From assembly GCF_954871325.1 (NCBI RefSeq), contig NC_088778.1, positions 6,543,743 to 6,607,742 on the forward strand: 64,000 nt of DNA, written 5' to 3'. The notes under the pieces were generated by a model that ran no database searches, was not told the DNA's origin, and saw only the letters and a list, made by a program, of their open reading frames with translations. Source of the stretch: Gordionus sp. m RMFG-2023 (taxonomy: Eukaryota > Nematomorpha > Gordioida > Chordodea > Parachordodidae). The translations under genes were made by a program, and so were the position numbers. Positions 59,328 through 64,000 of this stretch are shown one piece after another; the stretch's first letter is position 1; every line of letters begins with the position of its first letter.

Positions 59328-59969
59328 CTAATCGATACAATAAGGACATGTAAAATAATTATCATAATTAGCACATTTAGAATGTGCCCATTCAAGGCAC
59401 ATTGTACATTTTAGCCATTCATCGCCCTCGCGACTATTTTTATAGTTTTTATTACAAATAACACATAAACAATTATTTTTTGATATCTTTTTTTTTCTCT
59501 GAATTAATAAATTTTTTTTATAAGGTGTAGATGCTAATATTTCTGAATTCTTTTTTTTAGATATTTTATCCGATGAAATATTGAATAATTTTGGAATAGG
59601 TATTATAGATGAAGGATTGAATACTTTATTATAATTTTTTGAGCATGATGGTAACATATCATGATAAGGTTCATCAATATCATCTGGAACATTTTCGTTC
59701 AATAATATAGATAAATCACTATCATTATTTTGAGTCACTGTAAGATTTTGAGTCACTCTAATATTTTCATCATTATTTTCAAATTCAATATTTGAGTTAG
59801 CATTTGAATTATTACAGCAGATATAATCTTGTTCTGTAAATATATTTGGGTTTAAAGGAAATATGCCACATGCTAAGAATCCATTTAATATATTATTTGA
59901 TGTCACTGCCCTTGGTATTTCATTTTTTAACACTCCTGGAATATCATAAATCTGAAATTGTTGCCCCAC
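59328..59969 (-). pseudogene. pogo-type transposase, C-terminal part with zinc finger
   Basis: 213 codons. It begins GQQFQIYDIPGVLKNEIPRA and NNILNGFLACGIFPLNPNIF, the usual C-terminal flank of DDE_1 domains in pogo/Tigger. A low-complexity Asn/Asp/Ser stretch follows, then a Lys-rich nuclear-signal-like part (RKKKISKNN). It ends in a Cys-rich PHD/RING-like finger: CVICNKNY, WLKCTMCLEWAHSKCANY and FTCPYC. This frame is intact; it is the best-preserved transposase coding piece in the window. Confidence 0.75.
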
Positions 59970-59976
59970 ATGATTT

Positions 59977-60250
59977 TTAGATTGAGCATTATTAAAATTA
60001 TGAAATACAATATAATTTCAATTGAGCATTTTTATTAAAGTCACCAAATTAATAATATTTAGATTGAGCATTATTAAAATTATGAAATACAATATAATTT
60101 CAATTGAGCATTTTTATTAAAGTTACCAAATTAATATTGATATTTAGATTGAGCATTATTAAAATTATGAAATACAATATAATTTCAATTGAGCATTTTT
60201 ATTAAAGTTACCAAATTAATATTGATATTTAAATTGAGTTATTAAAATTA
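59977..60250. repeat. ~84 bp minisatellite replacing the pogo catalytic core
   Basis: Three units of 83-85 bp plus a partial fourth. Each has AGATTGAGCATTATTAAAATT, ATGAAATACAATATAATTTC and AATTGAGCATTTTTATTAAAG. The last partial unit runs into the N-terminal transposase frame. Confidence 0.9.
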
Positions 60251-60552
60251 TGAAATACAATATAATACAAACAATATAATTTAATTACTTGTTTAGGCGT
60301 TAATCCCATAAATGACCTACTTGCTTCTAATATGTAGTCACACAATCTAGATTCTTCTTCATTTGTAAATATTTGTTTATGATGATCTGAACTTTTAATA
60401 CCAATTTTACATCTCCTTCTCAACGTTGTATAAGGTATGTTAAATTTTTTAGCAGACAAATTTAATGAAGTATTATTTGTTATTTTATATTTTATGGCTT
60501 CATTTATTATATTTACATCTCTGTATATGGTTTTTCTTTTATAATTTCTCAT
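60245..60552 (-). pseudogene. pogo-type transposase, N-terminal helix-turn-helix
   Basis: RNYKRKTIYRDVNIINEAIK, then SLNLSAKKFNIPYTTLRRRC, the psq-type helix-turn-helix of pogo/CENP-B relatives. FTNEEESRLCDYILEASRSF and GLTPKQVIKLYC follow, the start of the second DNA-binding domain. The frame enters the minisatellite after about residue 92. Confidence 0.8.
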
Positions 60553-61841
60553 TATTTGATTGATACAATAAAAATTATAATAAATGAATTAATGAAAAAT
60601 TAATGTGAATAATTTTATATTTTAACCGTTTTACCCATAACAGCTTTACCCCTAGGTGACATATATTATAAATATCGTTATTGCGTGACTTCTAATATAG
60701 CTAAAGATGTCAGATAAATTTTATTTTATAGCTAATACATTAAGGAACATGTGTGCCAAATTTTGAATCCTGAGGATATGTAAATTTTACTAAAAGCAAA
60801 ATATACTAGAGAATGATTTTTATATTTTTTGGGTAAAAAACAGTTTTTTGACAAAATATATAAAACCAGGTAAGTTTTTTAAAAGATGAACATAGGTAAG
60901 AAATTAGATATAAAAATACATCTTCACACCAAATTTAAGGTCTTTATACTCAATGGTTAAAAAGTTATTCGCGTTAACATTGTTACCCCGTCAATCGCTT
61001 TACCCCGGTCTCATCTACATATATTAACTAAATATATCAATATAATTCTATCCAGGTTAACTTCTAACCTTTCCACCTCCGATTGTCTTTTAATAAATTA
61101 ATAAATATATTTTTAAAAAAAGTTATATCATAAAGAACTCAAAAAATAAAAAGGGACTCTTTAAATGTCAAAAGATATTAGACATATAAATGGCATTAAA
61201 AAAATAGCGTACGATTTTATTAGTTGGTTTATTGTGTCACTTCAATTTTTATGTCTTTTTTTGGGCAGCTTTTATTTGGCAATGCATAACTAATTGCCGA
61301 TTATAATTTAATTAAGAGCGAGAAGGTAAAAATGTACTATCGAAAAATTAAGATGAAAAAAAAATATTTGACTGGATTTGATTTGATACTTGTTGTTACT
61401 TGTCTAGGGATAAGTTATACTTATAATTTTAGCGACAAACCCCGGTAGTATAATTTATTTGATGTGTGGGGCCAGGTGAGCATGCCATAATGCACCATAT
61501 AAATACAATCCAAAAATATCATAAGATCTAATTAAGATACAAAATGAAAATGGAGCTACCTTTTATCATACTTATCTTATCTTTCATATTAATTTTAAAA
61601 TTTTTTTTATATTGTTTTCGCTTTCATCTAATACATATTTATTTTTTTTAAGTCACGCAATATTTTTCAAGAGACATTGTTTTTTTAAAGAATTACATAC
61701 TTCAGGATAAGGAGTCCCATCTCCCTATATGACTTAAAAAAGCTAAAACCTATTTTAATTTAGTTGATGGAAAACCCAGTTTAGTTATCAGTAGTTGATT
61801 TTTTAAAAAAAAATCATTCTTTTATTTAGAACCTGTGATCT

Positions 61842-62087
61842 CTAACCATCTGGTGGTTCTCTATTTCTTGGGGCAGAATGTATAAAAATTTTATCCTCAC
61901 AGGCAAGACATCTTAATGGCAATCTTCTGTAATCGCGACGATACTCCATAGGATGCCCCTCCCTCCCTTGTCTTATCGAGCGCATAAACCCCTGACATAC
62001 TTGGCTAATCACTTCTCCATATAATATAATCAGATTGATTCTTCCCCTACTGTCTGAAACCAATGGCGTTTTTAATCTCGACAACAT
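61842..62087 (-). CDS. Unassigned open frame, possible exon
   Basis: 81 codons starting MLSRLKTPLVSDSRGRINLI and ending in a Cys-containing basic segment (RRLPLRCLACEDKIFIH). Less AT-rich than its flanks, with no stop for 246 nt. A possible donor (CAA|GTATGT) lies inside. No family recognised, and neighbouring exons were not found. It may be a true exon of an off-window gene or part of an unknown element. Confidence 0.3.
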   Translation of the reverse strand: MLSRLKTPLVSDSRGRINLIILYGEVISQVCQGFMRSIRQGREGHPMEYRRDYRRLPLRCLACEDKIFIHSAPRNREPPDG

Positions 62088-62207
62088 TTTGATCTCTCTT
62101 ACCCAAATACATCATATAAAATATTTTACTAAAATCTTAAAAATAATTTTATTCGCCATAAAATTCTTATTTTTTTTACTTTGTTCTTATACTGGAATAA
62201 TCATGAG

Positions 62208-62415
62208 TAGTGTTGTTAAACGGCAATTTTTAAGCCGATTTTTAAAAACGGCTAACTCAATATTTATTAAGAAAGACTGAAGATTTTGTTCATAGCAGGC
62301 AAAAAGGTCTAGACATACATTTGTGAAATTTTGAGGTTTAGGTGATTTTTCTGGCAAAAGTGTGGAGTTAGCCGTTTTTAAAAATAGGCTCATAACGAGC
62401 CTTTAAACAATACTA
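62208..62415. mobile_element. hAT-like MITE, family A, copy 5
   Basis: TAGTGTTGTTAAACGGCAATT at the left mirrors ACGAGCCTTTAAACAATACTA at the right. Target duplications atcatgag (62200-62207) and attatgag (62416-62423) match 7 of 8. The inner AAAACGGCTAACTCAATATTT matches its inverted partner. Confidence 0.85.
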
Positions 62416-62423
62416 ATTATGAG

Positions 62424-64000
62424 TAAAGTAGAACCTCCATGAGATGTTCCCTTAAGAGAATCATTTTTTAAGCGTTACATGTGAACCGTTAAAACGAGGA
62501 AATTTGCACTTTTCTTCCTATTTCCTTAAATAATTATGCCTTTTAAATTAGAACATTTGAGGGTTGTCATTAAAATTCCAGTCTCCATTCATAAGGCACT
62601 TTTATTTAGTTGGATTTTAATACTTCATCTATCATTTCGAATTATTTACTAGCCCCTATCGAATTTTGAATATCAATAAGGTTTTGTTTAAGGTGGTAGC
62701 AAAATCTCCTCCCATACACCCGCATATGCAGCTCTTAGGTAGACAGTAAAAGAGTAAACCCTAACTTAATTCAAAGATAAATAGGCTAGTCACCGAGCTG
62801 CATCTCTTATCCATAGAAAAAACATGAAGGTATAACGTCTACGTTTTGGGATAAATGGTTTATGATTTAGGATTATACTATGTTTTTATAGATTATTTTT
62901 TTTTCAATTTTTTTAGTTATTCTCATAACAATGTATTTTATAAGAATATTTAATTAGTTTTGATAATTATTATAATCATATATTTTCTTTAAATTATAAA
63001 AAAAAAATTAAGAAATATTAATTATCTTTATTCTTAAATCACAAATTAAAACAATTTGTTTTTAATTTTTTTTATTAAGAAACATTGAGATTAACAAAAA
63101 TTCATAAAAATTATAGGAGTTTCTGATATCTACAGTGTAGGAATTCTCCATACCCATTGAAATATGATTCCAGCATAATCAGATCTTTCAAAATTTAAAA
63201 AAAACCCGCATTATAAAATAATAATGTTATGATGATTTGCTAAACTCCTCTGAACATATACGTTATATTATTATAGATATTATTTTCTATATAACCCTAA
63301 GGTCCAAATCGCTTTTACTTTTTGTAAGCAATCATGTAAAAGGGCAAGAGTTTTTTTTATTGGATAATTATATCTTTACATTATTGCTTACTTTTTATTG
63401 GATAATTATATCTTTACATTATTGCTTACAAAAAAAATATAAATAGACTTAGAAAAAAAAAACTGGAAATAGCACTTAAATGGAGAAATTTTACAAAAAA
63501 TATAAACGCAGGAAAGGGGGTTAGAATATTGTTACGGAAAACAATTTCGATAAATAGTCGCATACTAAAATGATTCTTAAAATTGGTTAGAGCAAAAGAA
63601 ATCTACATAAAGGGGAGTTGGTTTGCATTAAATATAGGCGAAGACACCCTATTTTTGATTAAATGCTTGATTTCTATAAAAACGGGGGGAAGGGTAAAGT
63701 TACCTTTCAAGACGAAATATTTTTAGCATATGACTATTTATCGACACCTTCCGTTTGGTAGCAATAACCCAAAAGATTATAATATGAAGAAAACAAATTC
63801 AACAATACATTCTTTTTATTTGAAACCACGATTTTCTAAAACTAAGCGGAAACGTTAAATAAGGGGAACATTTTAATTCGGAGTTATTCTAATAATATTT
63901 ATATTCTAATTTTAAAAAGATTCATTCGTGATTATTATTTTTTTTTTGAAAAGCTAAGTAAGGAATATGAGCCAAAAAAGCAATGCGATGATCCACAAAT
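62424..64000. other. AT-rich DNA to window end
   Basis: No gene recognised. Contains the perfect 38-bp direct duplication described next. Confidence 0.5.
63354..63429. repeat. Perfect 38-bp tandem duplication
   Basis: Two adjacent identical copies (63354-63391 and 63392-63429) beginning TTTTTATTGGATAATTATAT. Identity implies a recent event. Confidence 0.95.

Larger units (their letters stand above)
59001..61019 (-). mobile_element. pogo/Tigger-type transposon, internally deleted
   Basis: TGTAGGGGAGACCGGGGTAAAA at 59001 mirrors the right end, reversed TGTAGATGAGACCGGGGTAAAG (to 61019), next to TA-rich flanks as expected for TA target duplication. Subterminal GGTAAAATGG/GGTAAAGTGG copies occur near both ends. 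Two minus-strand frames are the N- and C-terminal parts of the transposase; the DDE core between them is missing and replaced by a minisatellite. Confidence 0.85.

Noticed and set aside
1-64000. Bacterial or organellar origin
   Set aside because: Spliceosomal introns, Integrator/SOSS genes and animal-type transposons throughout; no ribosome-binding-site-led operons.

Overview
This window is strongly A+T-rich animal nuclear DNA. The sequence shows spliceosomal introns, many decayed transposons and poly-G/poly-C tracts. It contains two genes of the metazoan Integrator/SOSS machinery: INTS5 (Integrator complex subunit 5) and INIP (SOSS complex subunit C). No species is assigned. The very short introns (36-46 nt) and the range of mobile elements (hAT, MULE, mariner, pogo, Merlin, Ty3/gypsy, RTE-like LINE, fold-back) fit a fast-evolving invertebrate such as a crustacean, but that is inference.

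The genic part is the left half. INIP lies on the + strand (7369-8074, 5 exons, 100 aa). INTS5 lies on the - strand (31760 down to 8067, 18 exons, 1096 aa). The two genes meet tail to tail and their coding regions overlap by 8 bp. I assembled both by hand from splice sites. Every exon joins its neighbour in phase, and the protein order follows the known INTS5 and SOSS-C order from N- to C-terminus. INTS5 introns are either about 40 nt or kilobases long and packed with transposons. The largest (8.3 kb) holds a mariner, a reverse-transcriptase-type fragment, and a 5.5 kb palindrome of two inverted Mutator-like transposase copies that was itself hit by a hAT element.

Left of INIP is a 2.6 kb fold-back palindrome (817-3441) whose arms are arrays of a roughly 130-160 bp subrepeat, plus an unidentified decayed coding remnant (5016-5634).

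The right half (32-64 kb) shows no host gene I can name. In order it holds: a truncated gypsy gag-protease cut off by a hAT element; about 3 kb of empty AT-rich DNA; tandem arrays of a ~362 bp repeat with two-unit periodicity, broken by a hAT with a clear target duplication and by an RTE-like LINE with a tRNA-like head; two copies of a hAT-type pseudogene; a Ty3/gypsy element with short LTRs; a Merlin remnant; an inverted array of ~115 bp subrepeats; and a pogo/Tigger element whose catalytic core is replaced by a minisatellite.

INTS5 and INIP belong to physically linked nuclear complexes: Integrator attenuates RNA polymerase II and processes snRNA ends, and SOSS contains INTS3. Their convergent overlap is the most interesting feature of the window. 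Almost everything else is transposon debris, much of it dated by 8-bp target duplications.
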